From positions 32,001 through 96,000 of the forward strand of contig PASF01000002.1 in NCBI GenBank assembly GCA_002711845.1: DNA of 64,000 bases, given 5' to 3'. The first letter of the stretch is position 1; each line of letters begins with the position of its first letter. The position numbers and the translations under genes were made by a program. The notes under the pieces were generated by a model. The model had not been told where the DNA came from. It ran no database searches and saw nothing but the letters and a program-made list of their open reading frames with translations. Shown piece by piece: positions 38,010 through 47,509 of the stretch. This DNA comes from Gammaproteobacteria bacterium. GTDB lineage: Bacteria > Pseudomonadota > Gammaproteobacteria > Pseudomonadales > Pseudohongiellaceae.

Positions 38010-40112
38010 ATGGTTCACCGGATGCAAGAGGGCGAAGAAGCGCTGCGCTGGAAACGCAAGTTTCTTGATGCACTGGAAGACCACGAGCAGCGCGAGAAGT
38101 CACTCAGCAACCGCATACGCTTGCTACGCCGGGGTCTGCTCGGCGTCAGTCTTGCCGGCGACGGCAGCGACCCGGTCCTCGACAAACAGCTGACCCAGCT
38201 GCGCAGCACGCTGCGCAACGATGATCGGGAGACCGGTCTGGAAGCGTTGCTGGAGCAGATCGAAAAATCCATTATCCGTCTGGATACAGAAAAAAACGCC
38301 AGTACCTGGGCACTGAAACAGGCTTTTGAAAGCAGCCTCAGGGAACTCGAGCAGGTTCCCCTCCCCGGCCCTTCACGGCGCCAACTAAAAAAATTCTCTC
38401 GCAGCCTGTCGACCCGCCTGGAAGATCCGCAGCAGCACACCGGGTTAATTCGTCAATTTATCGAACTGCTCAGCGAGTCAGTGCAGGCTCTGCGTTTGCA
38501 GGAACAGGAACACATGGGTGCGGGTCAGGCCAGCACCGGTCTCTGGCAACGCCTGTTCGGCAGCAGCGACACCGCCCCGGCCGCACCCCCGGCGGGTAAA
38601 GAGCCCTCAGCGGGTAAAGAACCCTCAGCGGGTAGAGAGCCCTCAGCGCACAAAGAGCCCTCAGCGGGTGGAGAGCCCTCAGCGCACAAAGAGCCCTCAG
38701 CGGATAAAGAGCCCTCAGCGCATAAAGAGCCCCCCGCCCCCCACCAAGACCACGCCCTCACCGGCGAGCTCATGGACCGCGACGACGCGCCGGCCGCTGA
38801 CCACCTCAAAGTCCGTCTCGAGAACGAGCAGGAAACCGACGAAGAACCCCGTTTCGACAACGACCAGAATGCCCTCAATGCAGCGGCAGCCGTCCATAAA
38901 ATCAGTGGTCGCGCCACTGACCTGCAGGATAGCGCCCTGCGTCAGCAGCATGCCAAGCTCGACCCCGAGGACAGCGAGGATATTGAGGGCGAACTGATAC
39001 GTGATGGCTCCGGCCTGGCCGAGCCGGCGTTCTCTTTCATCGCGGGCCATGTAGAACCACTGCTGCTCAGAATTCTGGAATCCATTCACATCACCGGCGA
39101 ATCCGTGAAACTGGCCGACTCCATTCGGCGTCACATTCTTAAAGGGCTCAACTGGTATGAATTTGTCGCTGTCCTGGAAGAAATTCTGCTGATCCTGCGC
39201 AGTGCTGCCGATGATCAGCGACTGGAATTCCAGGACTTTCTGACGGAAGTTAATGAAAGCCTGGCGCAGGTCTCGGCCTTTGTTGACACCTCTCGCAAAC
39301 ATGCCGATCAAAGCGCTGCCAACGAAGCGGCGATGGACGCCAGGGTGCGTGAACAGATACGGGGCATTGGCAATGCCGTCGCGAACGCCGATGCCGATCT
39401 GGACACGCTGAAAGTGAGTGTCCAGTCACAGATCGGTGCTATCATAAACTCGCTGGACAGCTTCAAGAACCAGCGTCAGCAGCAGGACGATGGCATGACC
39501 CAGGACATGCGCCTGCTGATTGAGCGCATCGGTGCCCTGGAGACCGAATCCAGGGAATTACGCCTGCACCTTTCACAGCAACAGCAAAAAGCGCAAACTG
39601 ACACCTTGACCGATCTGCCCAACCGGGACGCTTACAACCAGCGCCTGCGCAGTGTCCTGGATGACTGGCGCGACGGCGCCAGCCATGAACGACGCGACGA
39701 CGACCGGGCCTTGTGTCTGGCAGTGGCCGATGTCGACCACTTCAAGCATATCAACGATACCTATGGTCACCTGGCGGGCGACAAGGTGTTAAAAATTATC
39801 AGCAAAGAACTGGTGTCACGATTACGGGACAGCGATTTTGTGGCGCGCTACGGCGGTGAAGAATTTGTGTTGATCATGCCCAATACACGGCCTGCCGACG
39901 CCGAACACGTGCTTAACAAGGTACGTGAGGCCATAGCCAACATACCCTTTCATTTCAAGGAGCAGCAGTTGAAAATCACCGTGTCGTTTGGCGTCACGGA
40001 TGCGCTGCATGACGATGGACCGGAGTCACTGTTCCACCGGGCTGACAGCGCACTGTACAAAGCCAAGGCTGACGGCCGGAACCGTGTGTGCAGGCACCGG
40101 CATGATGACTAG
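38010..40112 (+). CDS. DgcH-like diguanylate cyclase with hexapeptide-repeat linker
   Basis: This protein makes cyclic di-GMP from two GTP. The C-terminal GGDEF domain begins at about residue 530 with DTLTDLPNRDAYNQRL. It has the active loop RYGGEEFVLIMPNT and an intact inhibitory RxxD site (RDSD) five residues before GGEEF. The long N-terminal part is helical and probably cytoplasmic, with no membrane segment. A low-complexity linker (about residues 195-242) holds eight AxKEPS-type hexapeptides. Position beside dsbA, cytochrome c4, engB and polA matches dgcH (PA5487). ATG 38010 or 38022 could be the start. Confidence 0.9.
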   Translation: MVHRMQEGEEALRWKRKFLDALEDHEQREKSLSNRIRLLRRGLLGVSLAGDGSDPVLDKQLTQLRSTLRNDDRETGLEALLEQIEKSIIRLDTEKNASTWALKQAFESSLRELEQVPLPGPSRRQLKKFSRSLSTRLEDPQQHTGLIRQFIELLSESVQALRLQEQEHMGAGQASTGLWQRLFGSSDTAPAAPPAGKEPSAGKEPSAGREPSAHKEPSAGGEPSAHKEPSADKEPSAHKEPPAPHQDHALTGELMDRDDAPAADHLKVRLENEQETDEEPRFDNDQNALNAAAAVHKISGRATDLQDSALRQQHAKLDPEDSEDIEGELIRDGSGLAEPAFSFIAGHVEPLLLRILESIHITGESVKLADSIRRHILKGLNWYEFVAVLEEILLILRSAADDQRLEFQDFLTEVNESLAQVSAFVDTSRKHADQSAANEAAMDARVREQIRGIGNAVANADADLDTLKVSVQSQIGAIINSLDSFKNQRQQQDDGMTQDMRLLIERIGALETESRELRLHLSQQQQKAQTDTLTDLPNRDAYNQRLRSVLDDWRDGASHERRDDDRALCLAVADVDHFKHINDTYGHLAGDKVLKIISKELVSRLRDSDFVARYGGEEFVLIMPNTRPADAEHVLNKVREAIANIPFHFKEQQLKITVSFGVTDALHDDGPESLFHRADSALYKAKADGRNRVCRHRHDD
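38592..38735 (+). repeat. eight tandem 18-bp repeats inside the diguanylate cyclase gene
   Basis: Eight in-frame copies of an 18-base unit (first copy GCGGGTAAAGAGCCCTCA) encode AGKEPS, AGKEPS, AGREPS, AHKEPS, AGGEPS, AHKEPS, ADKEPS and AHKEPP. The variation is concentrated in codons two and three of each unit, while the GAGCCCTCA part is nearly invariant. Copy number changes would keep the frame. Confidence 0.92.
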
Positions 40113-40192
40113 ACCGTCGATACAAACTTTATGACGGTGACAAACGTCACAGGAAGTTCACGCAGCAAGCAACAACAACAGGGATTTACCAC

Positions 40193-41554
40193 ATGGGTTT
40201 GAGCGATATCGGCGAACAGGTCCGCCAGCTGCTGTCGACCGCAGGGCGCTCGCTGAACACGACTGATCCGGGCGCCGCGATCGTGCGCCGCGTCAATGCT
40301 GTCCTGATGGTATTTGACGACCGCCTTTATCACCTTGAATCAGGCTGCTGGGCCACACTTGCCGAGCGGGACAGCACTGCCGACAGTATCGCCGATGCTG
40401 CGGCCGCTGTGCTCGCCAACGCCGACGCGCCAGGCAGTGCCGAAACCGGTGGCAGAGCCGACTCACGCAAAATCCTGCAACACAATGTGCTGCTGTTATT
40501 GCCGCCGTCCGATTTCCTGGCCACGCCGGTTGATTTGCCGGGTGTGGCGCCCGGCGCCGTGCGCCCGGCACTGCAATTACAGGCAGACAGTCTGCTGCCC
40601 GGTTTCGATGACCCCCTCAGTCTGGCTGTCAATGTCGAGGAAAACGCACAAGCGGCTGATCCGCTGACGGCTTTCTGGTTGCCAACGACCACCCTGAATG
40701 CCCTGCACCATGCTTTTGCCGACCAGTCCCTGTTCCTTGCTGCGGTCATGCCCCGGCCGGCGTTGCTGGCAAGTCAGCAGGAGGCGGTGACGGTTGATGA
40801 CCGTGACAGTGGCTACCAGGTGCTTCTGTCCTGCCGCGACGGCATCGTCCGGCATTGCCTGCAAACCAGCCTGGCAGATCTCTCGGTCCCGGCATTTGAC
40901 GAGCAATGGCAAGCAGAAACGGCGGTTGTGACGGCTTCTGCACAGCAAGTATTGACGCTACGCAGTGCGGAGGATTATCGGCAGGCCTGGCAGCAACACA
41001 TCAGCGACGCGCGTCACCCGAGCGGGCGCGGCTATGCCATGGTCCCGGATGCAGCGCTGGCTGCGCGTCACCAGTTCGACAAAGGCAAGCGCCTGTGGCT
41101 GGCAGCGGCAATGCTTGCTGCTGTTGCCGTTCTTGGCGCCCTGCCGTTTGTGGTGCAGAGCTTGCAGCTGCGCAGTCTGGAGCGGTCGCTGGCCGAACAA
41201 CAACAATTGGCAGCGCCTGCCCGTGAAGATCAATTGGCGGTGCGTGACTTCGAATCCCGCTGGGGAGTTCTCACGGAGTTTCCCGACCAGGATGTATCTG
41301 CCATGCTGTTGGCCCTGCAGGCGGAAATGCGTCCGAACGTGCTGACGTCGCTGGAACTGGATGAGGGTTATATCAGTATCGAGGGCGAGAGTAATGACCC
41401 GCAGGGCCTGCTTCAGCAGCTCGAGATGAATCCGCTGTTTACCGAAGTGGATTTCGCCCGTGCGACCAGCAATAACCGTTTCTACATTGATCTGCGACTG
41501 ACGACAGTCAACTTCCCTGTCTACCAGGAATGGTACTTCCCGGAGGACGACTGA
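40193..41554 (+). CDS. gspL: type II secretion protein GspL-like
   Basis: GspL anchors the GspE ATPase to the inner-membrane platform. The 453-residue protein has a cytoplasmic part (about 1-300) with an actin-like look (VNAVLMVFDDRLYHLE and HNVLLLLPPSDFLATPVDLP). One membrane helix follows (LWLAAAMLAAVAVLGALPFVV, about residues 302-322), then a coiled segment and a small periplasmic ferredoxin-like domain. That layout is GspL's, though identity is weak and no single signature motif is present. It is the first gene of the operon, and the next gene starts on its stop codon (TGATG). Confidence 0.75.
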   Translation: MGLSDIGEQVRQLLSTAGRSLNTTDPGAAIVRRVNAVLMVFDDRLYHLESGCWATLAERDSTADSIADAAAAVLANADAPGSAETGGRADSRKILQHNVLLLLPPSDFLATPVDLPGVAPGAVRPALQLQADSLLPGFDDPLSLAVNVEENAQAADPLTAFWLPTTTLNALHHAFADQSLFLAAVMPRPALLASQQEAVTVDDRDSGYQVLLSCRDGIVRHCLQTSLADLSVPAFDEQWQAETAVVTASAQQVLTLRSAEDYRQAWQQHISDARHPSGRGYAMVPDAALAARHQFDKGKRLWLAAAMLAAVAVLGALPFVVQSLQLRSLERSLAEQQQLAAPAREDQLAVRDFESRWGVLTEFPDQDVSAMLLALQAEMRPNVLTSLELDEGYISIEGESNDPQGLLQQLEMNPLFTEVDFARATSNNRFYIDLRLTTVNFPVYQEWYFPEDD

Positions 41555-42153
41555 TGCCTGCGGGATTGCGATCGCTGACCTCACGCGAAAAAAATATTCT
41601 GCGCCTGGCGCTGGTGCTGGCGCTGATCATCGGGCTGTCCAATGGCATTCCGCTGATCCGCGAGGTTTATCAGGAGCGGGCGGAGCGTATAGAGCGCCTG
41701 CGGCTGGATATCGCCCGCGAACAACGCCTGCTGGAAGACACAGCGTTATGGCAGCAACGCCGTCAGGATATAGACCGGCAATTGCAGACGCTCGACGCCA
41801 GGCTATTTACCGGCAATGACAACGCACCGGGCGCCAGACCGACGGTGCCGGTGCTGGCGGCCAATATTCAGAGGCGGGTGCGGCAAATCGCACAAGAGAC
41901 AGGTGTCACTATTACTTCAACCAGCCTCGCCGAATCACGGGAAACCGATGACTGGCTGCTGGTCGAGCAAACCCTGGCGTTTAATCTGGACAACCAGAAC
42001 AATACCCTGGACTTCCTGGCGCGACTGGATGAGTCCCGGCCCTGGCTGGCAGTGAGCTATTTCAGTATGCGTCGAACCCGTAATATGTACAGCGGTGAAA
42101 TCACTGTGGTTGGTTTCAGCCGCGACAACGCTGCAACGTCGGCAGGAGACTGA
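41554..42153 (+). CDS. gspM: type II secretion protein GspM-like
   Basis: This 199-residue bitopic protein has an N-terminal helix (LRLALVLALIIGLSNGIPL). A coiled-coil stretch (REVYQERAERIERLRLDIAREQR) and a periplasmic domain (VLAANIQRRVRQIAQETGVTI onward) follow. That is the architecture of GspM, which pairs with GspL in the inner-membrane platform. Assignment rests on size, topology and its place between gspL and gspE. ATG 41554 shares bases with the gspL stop, indicating coupled translation. Confidence 0.75.
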   Translation: MPAGLRSLTSREKNILRLALVLALIIGLSNGIPLIREVYQERAERIERLRLDIAREQRLLEDTALWQQRRQDIDRQLQTLDARLFTGNDNAPGARPTVPVLAANIQRRVRQIAQETGVTITSTSLAESRETDDWLLVEQTLAFNLDNQNNTLDFLARLDESRPWLAVSYFSMRRTRNMYSGEITVVGFSRDNAATSAGD

Positions 42154-42156
42154 CCC

Positions 42157-43653
42157 ATGTCCAATGCCATCAGCCTGCCCGTGTTCACGCAACTGCTGGA
42201 ACCTGCCGGCATTGCGCCCGCGCAGGATTTCACCAACAGTCGCGAACTGGTCTGCGACAACCTGCCGGACAGCCAGCAGCGCGCGCGTATCAGGTTTGTG
42301 TTGAACCATGCCGGCCCCGGCGACAGCAATCTGCCGCTGCGTTTTCGACCGGGTAAAGCGGATGAAGTCAGGCGGCTGATCAAGCACTGGCGCGCCGAAT
42401 TGTCGCCCACCATCGACACCGCTGGCACTGATGATCTGTTCGTGTCGGGCTTTGAGGACGATGAGGAACTCAAGGACCTGGCCTCGGAAGCGCCGATTAT
42501 TCGCCTGGTGAACCACCTGTTTGCGCGCGCACTGGATCTGAATGCCAGCGATATACATTTTGAACCCAATGAAGAACACCTCGATGTGCGCTGTCGGGTG
42601 GACGGCATCATGCATCGCATTGAAAGACTCCCGGCACGCATCAACACTGCGGTGGCCTCACGCCTGAAACTGATGGCACGCATGGATATCGGTGAAAAGC
42701 GCCTGCCGCAGGATGGCCGTATCGATTTTCGTACCGGCGGCAAGCAGCTGGACATGAGGGTCTCCACCCTGCCCGGTGTCCACGGTGAGTCTATCGTCTT
42801 GCGCATACTCGATCGTGGCGATACCGCTGTCAGTCTGCAACAGCTGGGCATGCCGGACAATATTCTGGGCACCTATCAAAGTCTGATCAACCAGCCCCAC
42901 GGGATGATTCTGATTACCGGGCCTACGGGCAGTGGTAAAACCACGACGCTGTACGCCACGCTGGAGAAGATCAACAGTCAGAAAACCAAGATCATCACGG
43001 TGGAAGACCCGGTGGAATATCAGCTGGAGGGCATCACCCAGATTCAGGCGAATCCGGCGATCGGCCTCACCTTCGCCGCAGGCCTGCGCTCCATTGTGCG
43101 TCAGGACCCTGATGTCATCATGGTGGGTGAGATACGTGACCATGAAACCGCCGAGATCGCCATTGAATCAGCACTGACCGGTCACCTGGTGTTCTCCACA
43201 TTGCATACCAACGATGCCGCCGGCGCCATCACCCGGCTGCAGGACATGGGTGTGGAAGGTTACCTGATCAGCTCCAGCCTGCTGTGTGTGCAGGCCCAGC
43301 GACTGGTGCGACGTATCTGCACTGACTGTGGTGAGCCGCATACCATTACCCCCGATGAGGAACAGGTGCTGCAGATCCGGGCCGGGGATTATCCCCATGT
43401 GCGTCGCGGCAAGGGCTGCGAGCGCTGCGGTGAAACCGGCTACCGCGGACGTATCGGCCTGTATGAACTGCTGGTGATGTCTGATGCGATTCGTCACGAA
43501 ATAGCCACCGGCGCGGATGCCAATATCATTCGCAGTCAGGCCATCCGGGAAGGCATGAAAACGCTGCGTGAAGATGCGCTGGAAAAACTCGCCGCCGGGA
43601 TGACCACGCCCGAAGAAGTGGTCCGTGTCACCCGCGCCGGAGCGGCATCATGA
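42157..43653 (+). CDS. gspE: type II secretion ATPase GspE
   Basis: GspE is the cytoplasmic hexameric ATPase that powers the pseudopilus. Walker A is ITGPTGSGKTTTLYATLE. The Asp box and Walker B regions are TVEDPVEYQLEGITQIQ and RQDPDVIMVGEIRDHET, and the His box is STLHTNDAAGAITRL. The tetracysteine zinc motif is present as CTDC and CERCGETGYRGRIGLYE. The SEAPIIRLVNHLFARALDLNASDIHFEP-type N2 segment is also clear. The length of 498 is normal. gspF overlaps its end by four bases. Confidence 0.96.
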   Translation: MSNAISLPVFTQLLEPAGIAPAQDFTNSRELVCDNLPDSQQRARIRFVLNHAGPGDSNLPLRFRPGKADEVRRLIKHWRAELSPTIDTAGTDDLFVSGFEDDEELKDLASEAPIIRLVNHLFARALDLNASDIHFEPNEEHLDVRCRVDGIMHRIERLPARINTAVASRLKLMARMDIGEKRLPQDGRIDFRTGGKQLDMRVSTLPGVHGESIVLRILDRGDTAVSLQQLGMPDNILGTYQSLINQPHGMILITGPTGSGKTTTLYATLEKINSQKTKIITVEDPVEYQLEGITQIQANPAIGLTFAAGLRSIVRQDPDVIMVGEIRDHETAEIAIESALTGHLVFSTLHTNDAAGAITRLQDMGVEGYLISSSLLCVQAQRLVRRICTDCGEPHTITPDEEQVLQIRAGDYPHVRRGKGCERCGETGYRGRIGLYELLVMSDAIRHEIATGADANIIRSQAIREGMKTLREDALEKLAAGMTTPEEVVRVTRAGAAS

Positions 43654-44858
43654 GCACCCATCAGTTCAACTACCAGGCCTATGATGCGGGCGGCAAGATA
43701 CAAAGGGGTCACATTGCCGCGGACTCGGAGCGCGAGGCCGTCAAGCTGCTGACAGGCCGTAAGCTCGTGCCCGTAAAAATCAGCCGCGCCAGCCACAGTG
43801 AAAAACGCGTCCGTACCGGCAAAAAAATCCGCCAAAGCGATCTGCTGGATTTTACCACCGGGCTTCGCACCCTGGTCGATGCCCGGGTACCGCTGGACAA
43901 GGCGCTGCGGTTGCTGGAAGGTATTACCGAGTCCAGCGCCATGCGCGAACTGGTGGTGACCATGCGCCGCGATGTCAAGGAAGGCAAAAGTCTGGCCGAG
44001 GCCATGGAAACCCGCCCCGATGTATTCTCGCGTATGTACATCAATATAGTCCGCGCTGGGGAGGAAGGCGGCATTCTGCACCAGTTGTTGCCAGACCTGG
44101 CGGACTTTCTGGAAACCAGTGCGAAAAACCGCCAGGCGATCATATCTGCCATGGTCTACCCGATTGTACTGCTGATCACCGGGGTGATCTCGGTGTTCCT
44201 GTTGCTGGTGTTTGTCATACCGCAGTTTGCTGTGATGTTTCAGGACGCCGGCACGGATGTGCCCGCATCGGCTGCCTTTCTGCTGGCCCTGAGTGATGGC
44301 GTCAAACAATACGGCTATCTGGTCGTATTGCTGATGTTGGCGCTGGTGTTCTGGTGGCGCTGGCAGGACCGCGATGCCGCCACCAAACGGCGCAAGCACG
44401 CCTTTCTGCTGCGCATTCCGTTGTTGGGGCATCTGCTGCTGTACCGGGACTGTGCCGTGTTTGCCCGCACGCTGGGCGCGTTGCTGGGTGCCGGCATTCC
44501 GCTGATCCGGGCCCTGCGGGTGGCACGGGAAGTCGTCAGTAACACCGAACTCGTCCGCCTGCTGGCCCGAGTCGAAGAAGATGTGCGCGGTGGCGCCGGG
44601 CTGGGAATCTCGCTGGAGAAAGCCGGTGTGTTCCCGACCCTGCTGCATCAGCTGGTCGCTGTCGGTGAAGAGTCCGGCCGTACCGGCAGTATTTTGCTGA
44701 AAACGGCGGAGACCTTCGATCAGAATGTAAAAAACCAAATGGCCAGTCTGGTGTCTGCATTGCAGCCCGGACTGATTCTGTTACTGGGTATCGCCGTGGG
44801 CGGTATCACCATCACCATGCTGTCCGCGGTGTTCAGTATGAATGCAGTACAATTTTAA
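43650..44858 (+). CDS. gspF: type II secretion inner-membrane protein GspF
   Basis: GspF is the polytopic inner-membrane core of the secretion platform. Two homologous cytoplasmic domains alternate with three helices. Marks include FTTGLRTLVDARVPLDKALRLLE, the MYINIVRAGEEGGILHQLL segment and the helix IVLLITGVISVFLLLVFVIPQF. The second copy reads FARTLGALLGAGIPLIRALR and LLHQLVAVGEESGRTGSILLK. At 402 residues it has the usual length. It starts inside the last codons of gspE. Confidence 0.95.
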   Translation: MSTHQFNYQAYDAGGKIQRGHIAADSEREAVKLLTGRKLVPVKISRASHSEKRVRTGKKIRQSDLLDFTTGLRTLVDARVPLDKALRLLEGITESSAMRELVVTMRRDVKEGKSLAEAMETRPDVFSRMYINIVRAGEEGGILHQLLPDLADFLETSAKNRQAIISAMVYPIVLLITGVISVFLLLVFVIPQFAVMFQDAGTDVPASAAFLLALSDGVKQYGYLVVLLMLALVFWWRWQDRDAATKRRKHAFLLRIPLLGHLLLYRDCAVFARTLGALLGAGIPLIRALRVAREVVSNTELVRLLARVEEDVRGGAGLGISLEKAGVFPTLLHQLVAVGEESGRTGSILLKTAETFDQNVKNQMASLVSALQPGLILLLGIAVGGITITMLSAVFSMNAVQF

Positions 44859-44913
44859 TGACAGGCAAGTATCGTTGTCGGAACAAGGGCAACAGCTACC
44901 GGGAGTACCGAAC

Positions 44914-47073
44914 GTGAGAGGAAACATCAGGCCTATCGCCTTGCTCGGCTTGGCAATTGCGCTGACGTCATGCGCATCCATGCAGCCTGGCGCGGGCAGC
45001 CGCAATGGCAGCACCTCGGCGCCGGTCGCGCCAGCCTCGTCTGCCGCTGCCGGGCGCGATACGACACAGTCAGCAGCTGGCATGTCAGCGCAACAGATGG
45101 CAGAGGCAGCCGATGCAGCCGAGCGCCAGCAGCTGATCAGTGAGATCAATCGCGACGGACGACGTCCCGGTGCCGATGGCTACCGCGAAGCTGTGCCCCA
45201 GCCAACGCAGACACCCGAACCAGACATCGTCGAGCTGAACTATGAACAGGCAGACCTGCGCGATGTGCTGAGCGAGCTCGCCGATGCGCTCGACATTACC
45301 ATGATCATCGATCCCACCATTGCCGATGTGGTCAGTATCCGCACGGCCGCTAACCGGCCGCTGTCCTACGATGACATCTGGCCACTGGTGCGGCTGTTGA
45401 CGCGTCAAAACGGGGTCCTGCTGGAGCGAGAAGGCGATATCTACTACGCCCGCCAAGGCGAATCCAATTTGCCGGTGGAAATCGCCACGCCGGACAACCT
45501 GCAGGCCGGCACTGCCAGCCGGATCATGCAGATTACCCCGCTGACCTATGTTTCCGTGCAATCGGCGCTGGAAATACTCACGCCGCTGGTGGAGCCCGAC
45601 GGCACAGTGGTACGAATCTCCAACAGTAATACGCTGGCAGTATCCGCCAGTCGCACACAACTGTCGCGGGTCAATGAACTGCTCGACCTCATTGATGATG
45701 ACCCGTTCCTGAATCAGGGCATTCAACTGTACCCGCTGAGCAATGCCAGCGCCGGCGATGTCGCGCAGGAGCTGGAAGATATCCTGCTGTTGATCGAGGG
45801 CGGTTCACCGGCGTTTCAGGTACAGGCATTGGCACGCATCAATTCGCTGCTGGTGACCGCGCCGGCCAGCCGCGGCTTTGATGAGATCAGTCGCTGGATC
45901 CGCATTCTGGATGCCGACCGTCAGGAGCAGGCCGAGCAACTGTTTCAGTACCAGGTGAAGAACCTGAACGCCACTGAGCTGGCGACAACGTTGACCGAGG
46001 TTTTCCGCCGCGAAGACGACAACGAAGAGGTTCGCAGCAGCAACGACCAGAATCCCGACGCGGCCGACAGTACTGTGATCGAGTTGAATGATCAGGGCGA
46101 GCCGGTGGTACGCAGCCAGCCAGGCACTGTCAATGCCAGCCCGATGGTCGCGTCGTTTGCGGTATCGGCTGACCTGCGCGTCACCATTGTCGCTGACGAG
46201 GCCACCAATACCCTGCTGATTCGCAGCAACCCGCGTGACTACCGGCAATTGCTTTCCATTATCAGTCAACTGGACGCGGCGCCATTGCAGGTCATGCTGA
46301 ACGCGGCCATTGCACAGGTCGTGTTGACCGACGACACTGCCTTTGGCGTGGACTGGTCCCGGGTGCTGGAAACGGCCAGTGGGTCCTCTCGGGTTGCCAC
46401 CGGCTTCCTGCCCACCGGTGCCGAGGGTGCGTCGGGCCTGGGCGGTCTGCTGTTCAATCGTGCTTTTCTGGACGGTTCGGCCCGTGTCGAGGCCACGCTC
46501 GAGGCCATCGCCATCAATAATGATGTCAGGCTGCTGGCACGCCCGTCATTGACGGTGGTCAACAATATGGAGGGGCAGATCCGGATCGGCGCCGAAGTAC
46601 CGGTGCGGCTTGGCGAAACCAATACCAATATTGGCACCACGGAGAATATCCAATATCGTGATACTGGTATCGAGTTGAACATCACCCCGCGTATCAATGG
46701 CGAGGGCGTGGTCAACCTGGTAATCCGGCAGTCGCTGTCGTCGGTATCGGAGAGCTCCGGCGTCGGCGGCAACCCGATCTTTGAAAATCAGGAAATCGAA
46801 ACCACGGTGGTGGTGCGCAATGGCGAGAATGTGGTGCTGGGTGGTTTGATCCAGAACAACAACGATGCCCTGAATACCGGCGTACCCATCCTCAATCAGG
46901 TACCGGGCCTGGGCCGGCTGTTCAGCTACCAGCGTGACAACAATGAGCGCCGCGAGCTGTTCATTGTCATCCGGCCAGAGATTATCAACGTCAACGAACA
47001 GAACAACGCCAGCTATCAGGAAATCCTTAACCGATTCGAGCTGGCTGCGGAAATGCTCTCGGAAGAGAATTAA
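44914..47073 (+). CDS. gspD: type II secretion secretin GspD, probable lipoprotein
   Basis: GspD forms the outer-membrane secretin pore. N0 and N domains run from about residue 85 (IVELNYEQADLRDVLSELADA). The secretin domain begins near VVLTDDTAFGVDW and contains LLARPSLTVVNNMEGQIRIG, EVPVRLGE, YRDTGIELNITPRI and the closing VPGLGRLFSYQRDNNERRELFIVI. GTG 44914, with GGGAG eight bases upstream, gives the lipobox-type start LLGLAIALTSC, so it may be lipidated. The frame is open to ATG 44842, which overlaps gspF and would bury this signal. The length from the GTG is 719. Confidence 0.93.
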   Translation: MRGNIRPIALLGLAIALTSCASMQPGAGSRNGSTSAPVAPASSAAAGRDTTQSAAGMSAQQMAEAADAAERQQLISEINRDGRRPGADGYREAVPQPTQTPEPDIVELNYEQADLRDVLSELADALDITMIIDPTIADVVSIRTAANRPLSYDDIWPLVRLLTRQNGVLLEREGDIYYARQGESNLPVEIATPDNLQAGTASRIMQITPLTYVSVQSALEILTPLVEPDGTVVRISNSNTLAVSASRTQLSRVNELLDLIDDDPFLNQGIQLYPLSNASAGDVAQELEDILLLIEGGSPAFQVQALARINSLLVTAPASRGFDEISRWIRILDADRQEQAEQLFQYQVKNLNATELATTLTEVFRREDDNEEVRSSNDQNPDAADSTVIELNDQGEPVVRSQPGTVNASPMVASFAVSADLRVTIVADEATNTLLIRSNPRDYRQLLSIISQLDAAPLQVMLNAAIAQVVLTDDTAFGVDWSRVLETASGSSRVATGFLPTGAEGASGLGGLLFNRAFLDGSARVEATLEAIAINNDVRLLARPSLTVVNNMEGQIRIGAEVPVRLGETNTNIGTTENIQYRDTGIELNITPRINGEGVVNLVIRQSLSSVSESSGVGGNPIFENQEIETTVVVRNGENVVLGGLIQNNNDALNTGVPILNQVPGLGRLFSYQRDNNERRELFIVIRPEIINVNEQNNASYQEILNRFELAAEMLSEEN

Positions 47074-47089
47074 CAGTGAGGAAGCAGAT

Positions 47090-47509
47090 ATGAAGTTACG
47101 CAGAGACATGGCACCTGGTGCGACCCGGATGCGCGGTTTCACCATCATCGAACTGCTTATTGTCATGGCCATTCTGGGCATGCTGGCAGTGATGGTGGCG
47201 CCCAACCTGTTTAACCAGGCTGACAGCGCGCGCCGCGATGCCGTGCTGTCGCAAATCTCATCGCTGGGCAGCGCGCTGGATGCCTACCGCCTGGACGTTG
47301 GTCAGTACCCCGACTCACTGGACGGCCTGGTGCGCGACACCAGCAGCCGTTCCACCTGGAACGGCCCCTATATTCGCGGCGAGTTGCCCGTGGATCCCTG
47401 GGGCAATGAGTATCAGTATGAGTCCGACGGCCGTGACTATACCCTGATGTCCTACGGCGCCGACGGCCGCGACGGTGGCGAGGGCAATGACGCCGATATC
47501 AGTATTTGA
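47090..47509 (+). CDS. gspG: type II secretion major pseudopilin GspG
   Basis: GspG is the main pseudopilus subunit. The prepilin cleavage site is MRGFTIIELLIVMAILGMLA, with the glycine before the methylated phenylalanine and Glu+5. The conserved body has QISSLGSALDAYRLDVGQYP, the PVDPWGNEYQYES segment and a C-terminal calcium-site loop (YGADGRDGGEGNDADI). ATG 47090 follows GAGGAAG and gives 139 residues with a 14-residue leader before the cleavage site. The prepilin peptidase that would process it is not in this window. Confidence 0.95.
   Translation: MKLRRDMAPGATRMRGFTIIELLIVMAILGMLAVMVAPNLFNQADSARRDAVLSQISSLGSALDAYRLDVGQYPDSLDGLVRDTSSRSTWNGPYIRGELPVDPWGNEYQYESDGRDYTLMSYGADGRDGGEGNDADISI

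Noticed and set aside
38592-38735. Regular repeats as a possible CRISPR array
   Set aside because: The units are 18 bases, directly adjacent with no spacers, in frame and inside a clear GGDEF protein.
43536-44738. Minus-strand open frame of 400 codons
   Set aside because: It lies antisense to gspE and gspF, has a low-complexity composition rich in Gln, His and Gly, and no recognisable motif.
44842-44913. Upstream ATG start for gspD
   Set aside because: It overlaps gspF and puts 24 polar residues before the signal sequence; GTG 44914 has the better ribosome site.
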